Shown here: in pieces, positions 17,624 through 26,491 of the stretch | Layout of the letters: the number at the start of each line of letters is the position of its first letter | How positions within the stretch are numbered: position 1 is the stretch's first letter | NCBI RefSeq assembly: GCF_010500995.1 | Contig: NZ_QVMK01000006.1 | Span: forward strand, 24,907-88,906 | Source of the DNA: Bacteroides sp. 224 | GTDB lineage: Bacteria; Bacteroidota; Bacteroidia; Bacteroidales; Bacteroidaceae | Length of the DNA stretch: 64,000 nt | Direction of reading: 5' to 3' | The notes under the pieces: generated by a model | What the model saw: the letters and a program-made list of their open reading frames with translations, nothing else | Told to the model about the DNA's origin: nothing | Database searches by the model: none | Translations under genes and position numbers: made by a program

Positions 17624-20040
17624 CACGAAAAAATATACTTCCGGCATTTATTTTTGTCGCAATCTGCCTACTTATCTCGTCATGCGGACCGATAAATTTC
17701 ATGACCCGGGCAAAAAAAGTTCCATTGCTATATTCCGAGAATTATAACTATCCCAATGTTAAATCAATTCGTACCGAAAAGAATAAACAGGCATGGATTG
17801 TATATTCAGACAGAGCGGATAATATGACCAAAGGAATTCCGAACGGAACAATCGACCATACAAAATTGGAATTTATGGAGCCTCTGATTGTCATTGGTAA
17901 AAAAGGAGATTATTACAAACTGATTAAATACGATCCAGCTGTACTGAAAAATCAAAAGCTGACAAACAGAAAAGCGGCAAAGTACTGTGGCTGGATACAC
18001 AAAGACCGACTGTTGCTGTTCGACAATACCATTACGGAAGTGCGGAACGGAATAAAATTAAAAAACCTTACTTCCATAACGGATAGCCACGTTATTTTTG
18101 AAGCCGACAAATATTTCGAAAACGATTCTCTGATACTTTATTCCGAACCCAAACTGGAATCTCCGACAGGTAGTTCTATGGGGCTTAACAATATCGCTTA
18201 TATTCTCAAATTTGAAGATCGTGATTCAAAGGCATTGGTCTGTTTTCAAACTCAAATAACGCCCGAAAATGCAGATTCTTCTATTATCGGCTGGATAGAT
18301 GCCTCTTTGATTGCTCCGATGGGGCAGCGATTGATTTCGTCTCGTGCTCCAATGATTTTTAATGAAGCTTATGCTACAGATTCCATTCATTCCGATTCGC
18401 TCCGTGCTACAATCTCTCCGCTTAAATCATTTTATCCTGTTCTGTTTGCCGATCATGTGGACAGTACATTAATTTTCCGTTCGCTGGATGCAGGTTATGT
18501 AATCGACAGAAGCGATAATCGGATTTTTAATGTCAACGGAGAACCGATAACATTTGCGGAAAGCAAAATTATTGCGGACAATTTGGTTAATATAAATGTA
18601 ATATTCGCATTCGACCTTACAGAAAGTGTTATCTCACAAATGCCTATGTTATCAAATATTATACAGAATGTAAAACAGGTATTTGAAACATCTCCGTCTG
18701 AATTGAATTATCAATTTGCTGCTGCATTAGGCAATCATATTATACCGTTTGAAAAAAATTACCTGAGTTTCTCAGATCGAATAATGGAGGTTGCAAAAGA
18801 ACTTGGAACGGATGTAAACCACATTCCTAACCTTGCACTTTCAAATGCGGTAAAACTTGCAGGCGAAATGCCTCGTGCAACTAATCTGATTGTGTATCTC
18901 GGCGAAAAATCAAGTACGGCAGAATATCCTTCGCGTACAATAGTAGATAGTTTCATTAATTATAATTGTCGTTTATTGAGTTATCAGGTGTATGCTGATA
19001 ACCAAGATATATACAATAATTTTGTTCTTCAATCGACAGCGCTTATTGAGGCTTATGCCGATACGACCAAAGTATTGAAACGAAAGCTGATTGTGTATTC
19101 CGACCAGTTGCGAAAAATAAACCTGTTTAAGGAAAATACAAAAAATGCGTATGCTTTGGATTTTCCACAGCGTAGTATGACGCAGGGAATGGTTGTATTT
19201 CCCGAAAAAACACGGCAGAGCGAACCTGAATTATTGATAAACGGCATTGATTCGATTGTACGACAGATCGAATACGACAATCTCAATTTGATTTCAAGCA
19301 TGGAGAATGCTTTTAATCAAGTCGGCAGCCACCGAAACCGTTATGACAGCATTTTTTCGACACGTTTCAATATGGCACCCGAAACAAAAGTCGCTCCGAC
19401 AGTGACCAAAGTGTTTGATAAGGTTTCGCCTAAATGGGTATCTATTACACCACGCATATCAAATCCGATAGACTCTTTGCATCTGGAAGATATGGGATTG
19501 CTGCTGACGGAAAAAGAGCATGGGGACTTAGTGGAGTTTTTCGAAAAACTTTCCGCAGAGAAACCCGATATGAAGGGTGGAACGAAAAGTTCGAAAAAGG
19601 TTCAGAAAGTAAAGAAAGTCAGAAAAAAACTGCGCAATGTTCCGTCCGATTCACAATTAGAACTGCAGTATTCCTCTGTTTCCGATACATTGTCGACCGA
19701 AAAGAAATATGCCAATACAAAATCCATACGTAAAAAACTTAAAAAGTTATATCTGAACGAATTGAAAAAATGCGTAGTTGACGGAAAACCCAAAAAACTC
19801 ACGCTTGCCGAGGCACACGAATACATTACAACCTTGCCGAGTATAGCACCTCAACTTACGGAAGTAAGGATCAAAGATTTGACAAGCAAGAAAAAATTTC
19901 CTGATGCAGAACTTGAAGAATTAATTTTGTATTTCGAAGAAATCAAAGCGTTGATAGAAGCGGAAACCAGACCTGCTAACGAACTCAACGGAACAGAGGG
20001 TGGGAAATATTTTATTATTCCTAAATCTGCTTTACCCTAA
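17620..20040 (+). CDS. tssR: TssR, large T6SS membrane-complex lipoprotein with SH3-like and vWA-like domains
   Basis: An 806-aa protein. I place the start at the ATG at 17620, overlapping the tssP stop; it gives a signal with lipobox ISSC (Cys22), whereas an earlier in-frame start would bury it. Residues about 60-120 are SH3-like (PLIVIGKKGDYYKL ... CGWIHKDRLLLF). A von Willebrand-A-like domain follows near 325 (NVIFAFDLTESV). A lysine-rich segment and a terminal helical region complete it. TssR is a component of the TssNQOPR envelope complex known only in Bacteroidota T6SSs. It is the last gene before a terminator. Confidence 0.8.
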   Translation: MTRKNILPAFIFVAICLLISSCGPINFMTRAKKVPLLYSENYNYPNVKSIRTEKNKQAWIVYSDRADNMTKGIPNGTIDHTKLEFMEPLIVIGKKGDYYKLIKYDPAVLKNQKLTNRKAAKYCGWIHKDRLLLFDNTITEVRNGIKLKNLTSITDSHVIFEADKYFENDSLILYSEPKLESPTGSSMGLNNIAYILKFEDRDSKALVCFQTQITPENADSSIIGWIDASLIAPMGQRLISSRAPMIFNEAYATDSIHSDSLRATISPLKSFYPVLFADHVDSTLIFRSLDAGYVIDRSDNRIFNVNGEPITFAESKIIADNLVNINVIFAFDLTESVISQMPMLSNIIQNVKQVFETSPSELNYQFAAALGNHIIPFEKNYLSFSDRIMEVAKELGTDVNHIPNLALSNAVKLAGEMPRATNLIVYLGEKSSTAEYPSRTIVDSFINYNCRLLSYQVYADNQDIYNNFVLQSTALIEAYADTTKVLKRKLIVYSDQLRKINLFKENTKNAYALDFPQRSMTQGMVVFPEKTRQSEPELLINGIDSIVRQIEYDNLNLISSMENAFNQVGSHRNRYDSIFSTRFNMAPETKVAPTVTKVFDKVSPKWVSITPRISNPIDSLHLEDMGLLLTEKEHGDLVEFFEKLSAEKPDMKGGTKSSKKVQKVKKVRKKLRNVPSDSQLELQYSSVSDTLSTEKKYANTKSIRKKLKKLYLNELKKCVVDGKPKKLTLAEAHEYITTLPSIAPQLTEVRIKDLTSKKKFPDAELEELILYFEEIKALIEAETRPANELNGTEGGKYFIIPKSALP

Positions 20041-20070
20041 AATAGAACTATTACTCAAATAGTAAAATGA

Positions 20071-20107
20071 AAATAGGGAGCAATGTAAACTCCCTATTTC
20101 CTTTTTT
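20071..20107 (+). terminator. Intrinsic terminator of the T6SS operon
   Basis: A perfect 10-bp stem (AAATAGGGAG at 20071-20080 with CTCCCTATTT at 20090-20099), a 9-nt loop and a following CCTTTTTT tract, 30 bp after the tssR stop. It separates the T6SS from the convergent ketosynthase gene. Confidence 0.9.
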
Positions 20108-20129
20108 AACAGTTATTAGAACCGTTATA

Positions 20130-21284
20130 TTAATTTACGGACAAAAAAACAGTTCCATAGCTAAAACGACCACTTTCCGGAACTAATAAAAGGATAGTAT
20201 CCCCTTTCTTTAAAGGCTTAGTCCTGATTAATTCATCCAAAGCGATATAAATAGAAGCAGATGCAACATTACCAACAGAGGTCAGGTTGGTAAACCATTT
20301 GTTTTCAAGCAGGTCTAGATTACGTTCCTGAAGTCCTTCCAACAGTTTTTGATAAAAGAACATAGAAGAAACATGAGGTATCACGTATGTTACATCGGTA
20401 TCTTTTGTACCATGTTTCTCCATACATTTTTCAATATGGTCAACCCAATACTTGATAATGTGTTTTTTCAAAAGGCGTATATCTTGTTTTACAGCCAAAA
20501 CCGATTGCTCTGCAAGTTCAAGACTGTCGAACGATTTCCATGTAATAACCTCGCCGTCCTCCCTGAAACTTCCTCCGGCAAGCATGCAGGTGGGTAGTTC
20601 ATTGGCATAAGAATCCATGTCAATCCATTCCAATTTCAAAGAGAGTCCATTCTCATTCGGTTTGTTTTCCAAATACACCGCACCGGCTCCGTCGCTTAAC
20701 ATAAAACGTAGAAAATCTTTTTCAAATGCCATATAAGGATCTTCGGCAACATTGGTACATTTTTCATATTCGGCATCATAATGTTTAGATAACAAAGAAG
20801 CCGATATTAATTCGGATGCGCAACACACAGCATTTTCCTTATCTCCTGCCAAAACAGAGAGGTATGCAATCTTCAAAGCTTGCAAGGAAGTTAGGCACAC
20901 ACCGGATGTAGAAAACACCTCCATAGGTTTATTTTTCAGCAATCCCTGTGTCATGGATGCTTGGGACGGAAATATCTGATCGGGACTGGCTGTGCCGACA
21001 GTAAGAAGTTCTATGTTTTTAAGTTCTTCTTCCGAATCGAATAATCCCCGAATTGCAGTTGCTGCCATATCAGCGTTCGTATGAGTTATTCGGTGTTGTG
21101 TGTCTAAGGCATAGTAACGGGATTTTATTCCGTTTTGCCTTAATACAACATTTTTCACACGAGAAGGCTTTCCTTGTATAAGTCCGAGAAAGTCTTCCAT
21201 ACGGTCATTGGTTACTGCCTCATTAGGCAGAAATGAGTTTACTCTGTTAATGTAAACATCATTCAGTTTTTTTGATAAGGTCAT
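20130..21284 (-). CDS. KAS III-like 3-oxoacyl-ACP synthase (thiolase fold), ICE copy
   Basis: A 384-aa ketosynthase of the FabH/chalcone-synthase-like fold. The Cys-His-Asn triad is visible: Cys130 in STSGVCLTS, His304 in VIPHVSS and Asn339 in TSVGNVASAS. The active-site surroundings differ from housekeeping FabH (ACAG and PHQAN), which suggests condensation of an unusual acyl substrate rather than initiation of fatty acid synthesis. Its start overlaps the TetR gene upstream by 26 bp, so the two are co-expressed. It lies between the T6SS and the mobilisation genes and so is cargo of the ICE. Its substrate is unknown. Confidence 0.8.
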   Translation of the reverse strand: MTLSKKLNDVYINRVNSFLPNEAVTNDRMEDFLGLIQGKPSRVKNVVLRQNGIKSRYYALDTQHRITHTNADMAATAIRGLFDSEEELKNIELLTVGTASPDQIFPSQASMTQGLLKNKPMEVFSTSGVCLTSLQALKIAYLSVLAGDKENAVCCASELISASLLSKHYDAEYEKCTNVAEDPYMAFEKDFLRFMLSDGAGAVYLENKPNENGLSLKLEWIDMDSYANELPTCMLAGGSFREDGEVITWKSFDSLELAEQSVLAVKQDIRLLKKHIIKYWVDHIEKCMEKHGTKDTDVTYVIPHVSSMFFYQKLLEGLQERNLDLLENKWFTNLTSVGNVASASIYIALDELIRTKPLKKGDTILLLVPESGRFSYGTVFLSVN

Positions 21285-21861
21285 AGATTAAATAAAATTG
21301 TTTTTTTAAAGTTTCAGGGTCAAGTCCTTTCAACATACTTTGCTCAAAAGATTGCCCTAAATATAGCTGTCTGAAATGATGAGCCAACATTTCGGAGTCT
21401 AGCGTAGATATGATTTTACCGGATTTCATGCTTGTCTGTATTACCTCATTCCACATTCTTGTTTCTCCTTGAAATACACGATCGGCTCTTTCTCCAAAGT
21501 TCGGATAATAATGTAAAGCTTGATAAATCAGACTGAAATAAGTTCGGGACATATTTTCAATCTCCATAGAAAGGAAAATTTCCATACGAGTTTTAATACC
21601 TTCTATATATTCGTCTATGAATCCTTTTAATGAAGAAGTTGTAATGTCGGGAAATTTATTTGAATGTTCGTGAACGTGAAGTACATACTTATCAATAACT
21701 GCCTCGAAAATTTCCTGCTTGTTTTTAAAACGATAAAATAAGGCACCTCTACTACTGCCTGTTGCTCTTTCAAGGTCTTTGACCGTTACTTTTTCGTAAT
21801 TGTTTAATAGAAATAATTTAAATGCTTGACTCAAATATAGATTTGGATCATAGTTCCTCAT
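21259..21861 (-). CDS. TetR/AcrR-family regulator paired with the ICE ketosynthase
   Basis: A 200-aa protein with an N-terminal HTH (VTVKDLERATGSSRGALFYRFKNKQEIF, in which SSRGALFYRFKNK is the recognition helix and following Tyr/Phe-x-x-K-x-x) and a helical ligand-binding domain. The C-terminal half shares layout and a YYPNF-type motif with the TetR protein encoded at 53409, whose equivalent is YYPGF. It overlaps the KAS III gene, suggesting it controls that gene and itself, perhaps sensing an acyl or envelope-derived compound. Confidence 0.85.
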   Translation of the reverse strand: MRNYDPNLYLSQAFKLFLLNNYEKVTVKDLERATGSSRGALFYRFKNKQEIFEAVIDKYVLHVHEHSNKFPDITTSSLKGFIDEYIEGIKTRMEIFLSMEIENMSRTYFSLIYQALHYYPNFGERADRVFQGETRMWNEVIQTSMKSGKIISTLDSEMLAHHFRQLYLGQSFEQSMLKGLDPETLKKQFYLIYDLIKKTE

Positions 21862-21893
21862 GCTGAATACTTCATTTTATGAATTAGTGCGTA

Positions 21894-21921
21894 CAAAGTT
21901 ACGTATAATAGAGATATTATA
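21894..21921 (-). promoter_or_regulatory. Promoter -7 box and palindrome upstream of the ICE TetR gene
   Basis: On the minus strand TAACTTTG (21894-21901) fits the Bacteroidota -7 consensus TAnnTTTG, 32 bp before the start codon. Directly upstream, TATAATA (21904-21910) and TATTATA (21915-21921) form a perfect 7-bp inverted repeat with a 4-nt gap, in the place where an autoregulating TetR protein would occlude the promoter. A clear -33 TTTG is not seen. Confidence 0.45.
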
Positions 21922-22008
21922 GGATTTCTATTTAGTTAAAAATGAAAGTATTTGTATCTGATTTTGCAAAAAAAGCTCAACTAAAAGCATGCTTAGCTGA
22001 CATTTTAA

Positions 22009-22049
22009 TATAAAATAAAAAAAGAAGCTGTCTCTAAAACAGCTTCTTT
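22009..22049 (-). terminator. Intrinsic terminator of the mobilisation operon
   Basis: A perfect 11-bp stem (22021-22031 with 22039-22049, AAAGAAGCTGT/ACAGCTTCTTT), a 7-nt loop, and on the minus strand a T-rich tail (22009-22020), starting 7 bp after the coupling-protein stop. Confidence 0.88.
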
Positions 22050-22056
22050 CAATTAT

Positions 22057-24066
22057 TTATTTCTCTTCGGGCAACAGTTTGCATAACACAGGATCTTCCT
22101 TTAGACGTTTAAGTTCATTCTCCACAATCTGTCGGGTTTCCGCTTTGATACGGTCGTAGTTGGCTTGTACCATTTCCTGTATTCTATCTATACCGTTTTC
22201 GTCCTCAAAATTGGTAATAATGGGAATTTTCTTGTATTGGGAAGTCTCACGTTTAACCTTTTCTGTATCCACTACGATTTCGGCATGAAATATCTTCTGT
22301 TCTATGCGTTCATCGAAATTGTCTGCGACCGCACCGACGAACATTCCCTGCGTTAATGTTGATATTTTACTGGCGGGTATCAGACTGTCGAGTTGAGTAG
22401 AAATGGATGTGGACTTGTCGTTGCGATTGATGGTCATACTCTGTCGCTTTTGCAAAACCTTACCGAATCTTTCAGAGAGGGTTTTGGCGGTTTCCCCGAC
22501 AACTTGACCTGAGAAGATGTTACCTACGGTATTGATTATCACTTTTGCTTCTTTATCACCATAGTCGCGTATAAGTTGTGAAAAATCTTGAAATCCGAGT
22601 AATACAGCGACTTTATTACTTCGGGCTGTAGCTATTAAATTGTCCAAACCCTTAAAATAAATTGTGGGAAGTTCGTCGATAACCACCGAACTTTTCAGTT
22701 GTCCCTTTTTATTTATGAGTTTCACAATACGACTATTATATAATCCTAAAGCTGCTCCGTAAATGTTCTGTCTGTCGGGATTGTTGCCTACTACCAACAC
22801 TTTCGGATCATCTGGGTTGTTCAAATCTAACGTAAATTCATCTCCCGACATTACCCAATACAGTTGTGGGGAAATCATTCTTGAAAGCGGAATCTTCGCA
22901 CTGGCTATCTGTCCCATTAATTGATCGGCAGCTCCGCCAAGCCACGCATCCATAAAGGGGGATAAATAGTTTTCGAGTTCAGGATATGAAGTCAAAATCG
23001 GAAAAATATCTTCATATCGTTTATTCAAAAACTCAATCGCGTGCGGGAATGTGCAATATTTTCCATCTTCATAAATGCGCAAGTACCAAATAATAGAAGC
23101 GAACAGAATAATCGGGGATTCTACAAAGAAATCGCCCTGCTTTTGCACCCATGTGCGGTTCAAATTGAGCATAATTGTATAAGCCGATTCGTAGGCATCG
23201 GATATATCTGTCATAAAGGCGGGATTAATGGGGTTGCAGCGGTGCGAGCGCGACGGATCGTCAAAATTGATAACATAGAATGTAGGTACTTTCTCATATC
23301 CTTGCTGATTATTCAAAAGGTGGTTATAGGCTATTTCCGATAGATCGGGAAACTTGAAATCATACAGGTACATCGCAAATCCTTTTTCGATTTGTTGTTT
23401 AATAAATTGATTTATAACTGCAAAAGACTTACCGCTGCCTGGACTTCCGATGCATATGCAGGCGCGAAAAGCGTTGACGACATTAATGAATCCGTTGTGC
23501 CACTGTTTATTATAGTAAAATCTGGTTGGTAAATTCACAGAATATTCGTTTTCCATTAACCGAGTTTCCTGCATAAAGGATTCATTTTCGATATTAAACG
23601 GATCTTCCATTAACCGATTTTTCAGCAGGCGGCTCATCCATACCCCACCCATCAAAAGGCAGATATACCCGACCGATATGGTTAGAATATAAAAACCTGT
23701 ATTGGCTTCAAAGGGAAATGGCAAATCCAATAGCCACCAGTTGAAAAAGAACAGCACGACTCCAACGGAGAGAGACGTAATAATTTTATTCCATGTGATT
23801 TTTTCCTCTTTCACACCTTTTGTTCCCAAACAGGAAAGAGCAAGGAACAGCACAGAAAAAAGTTTCGTAAAAAGAATACTTCCGAACAGTCCCGCCGTAC
23901 GGTCGAAGTTCAACAATATTCTGTCGATAACACCGACATGGATACCCCAATCCACCATTTGCCCGTAACAATACCAATAGATATTGATTACGACAAATAA
24001 AATACTTAGTGCCCGCATAAAGTCCATAACCTTTGCCAAGCCTCTCAAATCATCTTCTTGTTGCAT
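22057..24066 (-). CDS. VirD4/TraG-type coupling protein of the conjugation system
   Basis: A 669-aa membrane ATPase. Hydrophobic segments occupy residues about 15-35, 45-75, 85-105 and 115-140. The Walker A motif is GSPGSGKSFAVIN (near 213), with a Walker B-like SSVVIDELPT further on. It is the type IV coupling protein that brings the relaxase-DNA complex to the mating channel. It forms an operon with mobB and mobA on the opposite strand to the tra operon, the usual Bacteroidales ICE arrangement in which it is called MobC or TraG. Confidence 0.93.
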   Translation of the reverse strand: MQQEDDLRGLAKVMDFMRALSILFVVINIYWYCYGQMVDWGIHVGVIDRILLNFDRTAGLFGSILFTKLFSVLFLALSCLGTKGVKEEKITWNKIITSLSVGVVLFFFNWWLLDLPFPFEANTGFYILTISVGYICLLMGGVWMSRLLKNRLMEDPFNIENESFMQETRLMENEYSVNLPTRFYYNKQWHNGFINVVNAFRACICIGSPGSGKSFAVINQFIKQQIEKGFAMYLYDFKFPDLSEIAYNHLLNNQQGYEKVPTFYVINFDDPSRSHRCNPINPAFMTDISDAYESAYTIMLNLNRTWVQKQGDFFVESPIILFASIIWYLRIYEDGKYCTFPHAIEFLNKRYEDIFPILTSYPELENYLSPFMDAWLGGAADQLMGQIASAKIPLSRMISPQLYWVMSGDEFTLDLNNPDDPKVLVVGNNPDRQNIYGAALGLYNSRIVKLINKKGQLKSSVVIDELPTIYFKGLDNLIATARSNKVAVLLGFQDFSQLIRDYGDKEAKVIINTVGNIFSGQVVGETAKTLSERFGKVLQKRQSMTINRNDKSTSISTQLDSLIPASKISTLTQGMFVGAVADNFDERIEQKIFHAEIVVDTEKVKRETSQYKKIPIITNFEDENGIDRIQEMVQANYDRIKAETRQIVENELKRLKEDPVLCKLLPEEK

Positions 24067-24102
24067 AAAATTTATTTTTGAAATGAATAATTGATTTATT
24101 GT

Positions 24103-25296
24103 TTATATTTTTCTGTCCTTTCGATCAACGAGCCGTTGTTTTTTATCAAGATTAGGAGGCGGTACATTTTTCTCCGCTTCCTTGAACGGTTCTGCCAAAG
24201 GTGTGAACGGTTCTTTTAAAATTGCTTTATCGGTGTGTTCCACGTCCCGTGGGAACTCTCCGAAAAGCTCATTGAAAGCATTCGCTGAAAATTGCTTTCC
24301 GAGTCGCGAACCATTCAACACAGATCGGTTCTCATGGTCGATAAAGGTTACTCCTGTGATTCGTCCACTGTCGTTACGTCTTAGGTAAAGGTCAATATTG
24401 TACAATCGTAGCTTCTCTCTTAAAATATTCTCGTCGGGAGCATTAAGCAAAGCCTCTTCCACCCTTCGGCGAGCCTTTTCACGTATATTATCTTTGTTGA
24501 TTTTCTCTCCCGAATGTTTCATAAGCCTTTCCAGAGCATCAAATCCCACCGCTTTCCCAAATAAGGATGCTTTCAGCGGAGTAACTTCTGCACGACTTCC
24601 GTCTACTTCCAATGCCGTATAAAGCAATCCTCTGTAAGGTTTACCGCTACGCACGCCACGCACTTCTTCTATACCTATATTATAGAGAGAGAGTAAGGCT
24701 CGGAATTCGCCTAATGTTTGGAAACGATACATAGCAGCTGCGGGTTTGACCACCGAGGCAATCTGTTTTTTCAGGTTGCCTTTTGTATGATCGATTGGAG
24801 TGAATTGCCATTTTTCCGAATGCGACTGTCCTTTGGCGGGAAGCAATCCATATTCTTTTTCCAAGCATTCAGTTATCGCCACGCTTCGCTCATTCCGTTT
24901 GCTGTCTTTTATTTTTTTGCCGTCGGGTCTGACCTGTACCGATACGATATGTATATGTTCCCTGTCAATATCCGAATGTTTGAATACGATATAGGGTTGT
25001 CCGCCCCAACCCATACGTTCCATATATTTTTCGGCAATCTCACTTAACTGTTCTTCCGAAACATTGTCTTTCGGATCAGGATTGAGTGAAATGTGAATTA
25101 CAGGTTTTTCTGTGCGATAATGTGTCGGCATCCACCGCTGAAAATCTTCCATTGTTATTGGAACACTGAACTTTCCGTCTGTCGGTTCACGTAAAATATG
25201 GGTGGAAAGTACCTTTCCTTTTTCTTTATCCACCTTCTCTTGATTGTACGCAAGCGCACCATAGAGGTCGTTTCCTGTTGTGATTTTGGCTACCAT
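24103..25296 (-). CDS. mobB: MobB relaxase (MobP/HUH endonuclease)
   Basis: A 397-aa relaxase. The HUH motif is KHSDIDREHIHIV with metal-binding His107, His114 and His116; the N-terminus carries MVAKITTGNDLYGALAYN, a common start of Bacteroidales relaxases. The protein nicks one strand at oriT and stays attached to it during transfer. The C-terminal third is basic and charged. Its start overlaps the mobA stop by 7 bp. The active tyrosine cannot be assigned with certainty; Tyr12 and Tyr17 are candidates. Confidence 0.92.
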   Translation of the reverse strand: MVAKITTGNDLYGALAYNQEKVDKEKGKVLSTHILREPTDGKFSVPITMEDFQRWMPTHYRTEKPVIHISLNPDPKDNVSEEQLSEIAEKYMERMGWGGQPYIVFKHSDIDREHIHIVSVQVRPDGKKIKDSKRNERSVAITECLEKEYGLLPAKGQSHSEKWQFTPIDHTKGNLKKQIASVVKPAAAMYRFQTLGEFRALLSLYNIGIEEVRGVRSGKPYRGLLYTALEVDGSRAEVTPLKASLFGKAVGFDALERLMKHSGEKINKDNIREKARRRVEEALLNAPDENILREKLRLYNIDLYLRRNDSGRITGVTFIDHENRSVLNGSRLGKQFSANAFNELFGEFPRDVEHTDKAILKEPFTPLAEPFKEAEKNVPPPNLDKKQRLVDRKDRKI

Positions 25297-25712
25297 TTTT
25301 TACGGAAATCTTCTGAAAGGTCAACAATCTGCCGACCGATTACTGCCAATTCAACCGTTGCTTTTTCCAATTTGTAGAGTAAAGCAAGTGCTTTTTTCTC
25401 CGAAAAATGGGTATGCAATTCTTTCACAACTTGATTATAATTCGTCCCGATGGCACGAAATTGTGCATGGAATTGAGTCAGTTTAGCAACATATTCCAGC
25501 GTTCCCTGATCGGTTTTTATCACACGGAACGAATCGTCAAAGACTCGCGCTTTAATAAAAGCCGCTTTCGATTGCAATCCCGATTGCTCAAAAAGGTCGA
25601 GAAATCGGGCATGTTCCACAGCCGAAAAATTTACTGAATAGCGGTAATTAGCCGGATCTTTCTTTGAGGGACGTCCCCCTTTCCCCTTGCGGGAAACATT
25701 ACTGTTTTTCAT
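25290..25712 (-). CDS. mobA: MobA mobilisation accessory protein (ribbon-helix-helix type)
   Basis: A 140-aa protein, basic at the N-terminus (KGKGGRPSKKDPANYRYSVNFSA), with a ribbon-helix-helix-like first half and helices with EYVAKLTQFHAQFRAIGTNYNQV, the RxxGxNxNQ pattern of relaxosome accessory proteins. It probably binds oriT and directs MobB. The frame is open 279 bp further upstream, but that part is composed of hairpin-forming DNA and has no protein-like composition, so I use the ATG at 25712. Confidence 0.88.
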   Translation of the reverse strand: MKNSNVSRKGKGGRPSKKDPANYRYSVNFSAVEHARFLDLFEQSGLQSKAAFIKARVFDDSFRVIKTDQGTLEYVAKLTQFHAQFRAIGTNYNQVVKELHTHFSEKKALALLYKLEKATVELAVIGRQIVDLSEDFRKKW

Positions 25713-26491
25713 ATCTGATTTTTTATGAGTTAATAAAATCTGATTCCTTAATTTGTGGCTCGCCACACCACTTAAGCCAACGACTTCGGAGTAGGCTTTC
25801 CTCCCCCTTGTGGGCAAGCTGTTTTGTGCTGCAAAAAGTGTTTCGTGCAGCAGAAAACACAGCTTGCTACCTGCCGAACATTTTATGTTCGTGGCAGGTA
25901 AATCTGCCCGCCTTCGGGGCGGACAGACCAATAAAAACAGCCTCCCGTCAAACGTACAAGGAGAGGCTTCTTTAAGCTTTAAAATCTTCATGCCGCAAAG
26001 TTACGGAGCATTGTAACGATTTGTATTAATGCGCATTATGCCTAATCGCGCCAGTTGTATGCCACAGGCAGACATAACCCGAAAAACGTATAAAACCCTC
26101 CAGAATTAGAGTTTTCTTTGCATTCGAAATCAATTAAACATGTGATTACAAGTATGAATAATCAAGTATATAAAACATCAGTTGAAACATCATTTGCGAA
26201 GATAAATGAGCAGGTAATTATAGACTTGCCTTCACACTTAATCGGATATACAGAAAGACAAGCATGTTTTATCTCACACAGACAAAGAGGCAGCTATGCA
26301 AGAAAACAGATATGCAGGAAAGTCTGTACCAGCGCAACAACGCAAATGCGTACCAGCATACCAGCACAACAACGTGCGGATTCATTTACTTGTGCTCCAA
26401 TTTGCGCAGGTATGAATATGTCTGATTACTCAACTAAATGAATGTTCAGAAAGACAGATAATTAAATGTATAATTAAACAATCAAGTAACA
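25713..26491. other. Gene-free mob-tra divergence region, likely containing oriT
   Basis: A 779-bp stretch between divergent mobA and parA. It contains a long imperfect hairpin (25869-25881 with 25885-25899: ACCTGCC-GAACAT / ATGTTC-GT-GGCAGGT), a second GC-rich hairpin just after (CCGCC/GGCGG, about 25908-25922), and a GCCTC/GAGGC stem at about 25946-25974. Further right are TACCAGC repeats. An ORF of 107 codons (26118-26441) crosses the repeats and is not convincing. In related ICEs oriT lies next to mobA; placing it here is inference and the nick site is not identified. Confidence 0.5.
26327..26374 (+). repeat. Direct repeats upstream of the ParA gene
   Basis: Two 16-bp repeats, TACCAGCGCAACAACG (26327-26342) and TACCAGCACAACAACG (26359-26374), differ at one base and start 32 bp apart, about three helical turns. 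An additional TACCAGCA lies at 26351-26358, abutting the second copy. They lie 118 bp before the ParA gene and could bind a partner of it or a tra regulator. Confidence 0.55.

Noticed and set aside
25713..25991. N-terminal extension of the mobA frame
   Set aside because: The extra 93 codons run through hairpin-forming intergenic DNA and have no protein-like composition; the ATG at 25712 gives the usual basic N-terminus.
26118..26441. 107-codon ORF before the ParA gene
   Set aside because: It crosses the TACCAGC repeats and has no recognisable domain; more likely chance frame in a regulatory region.
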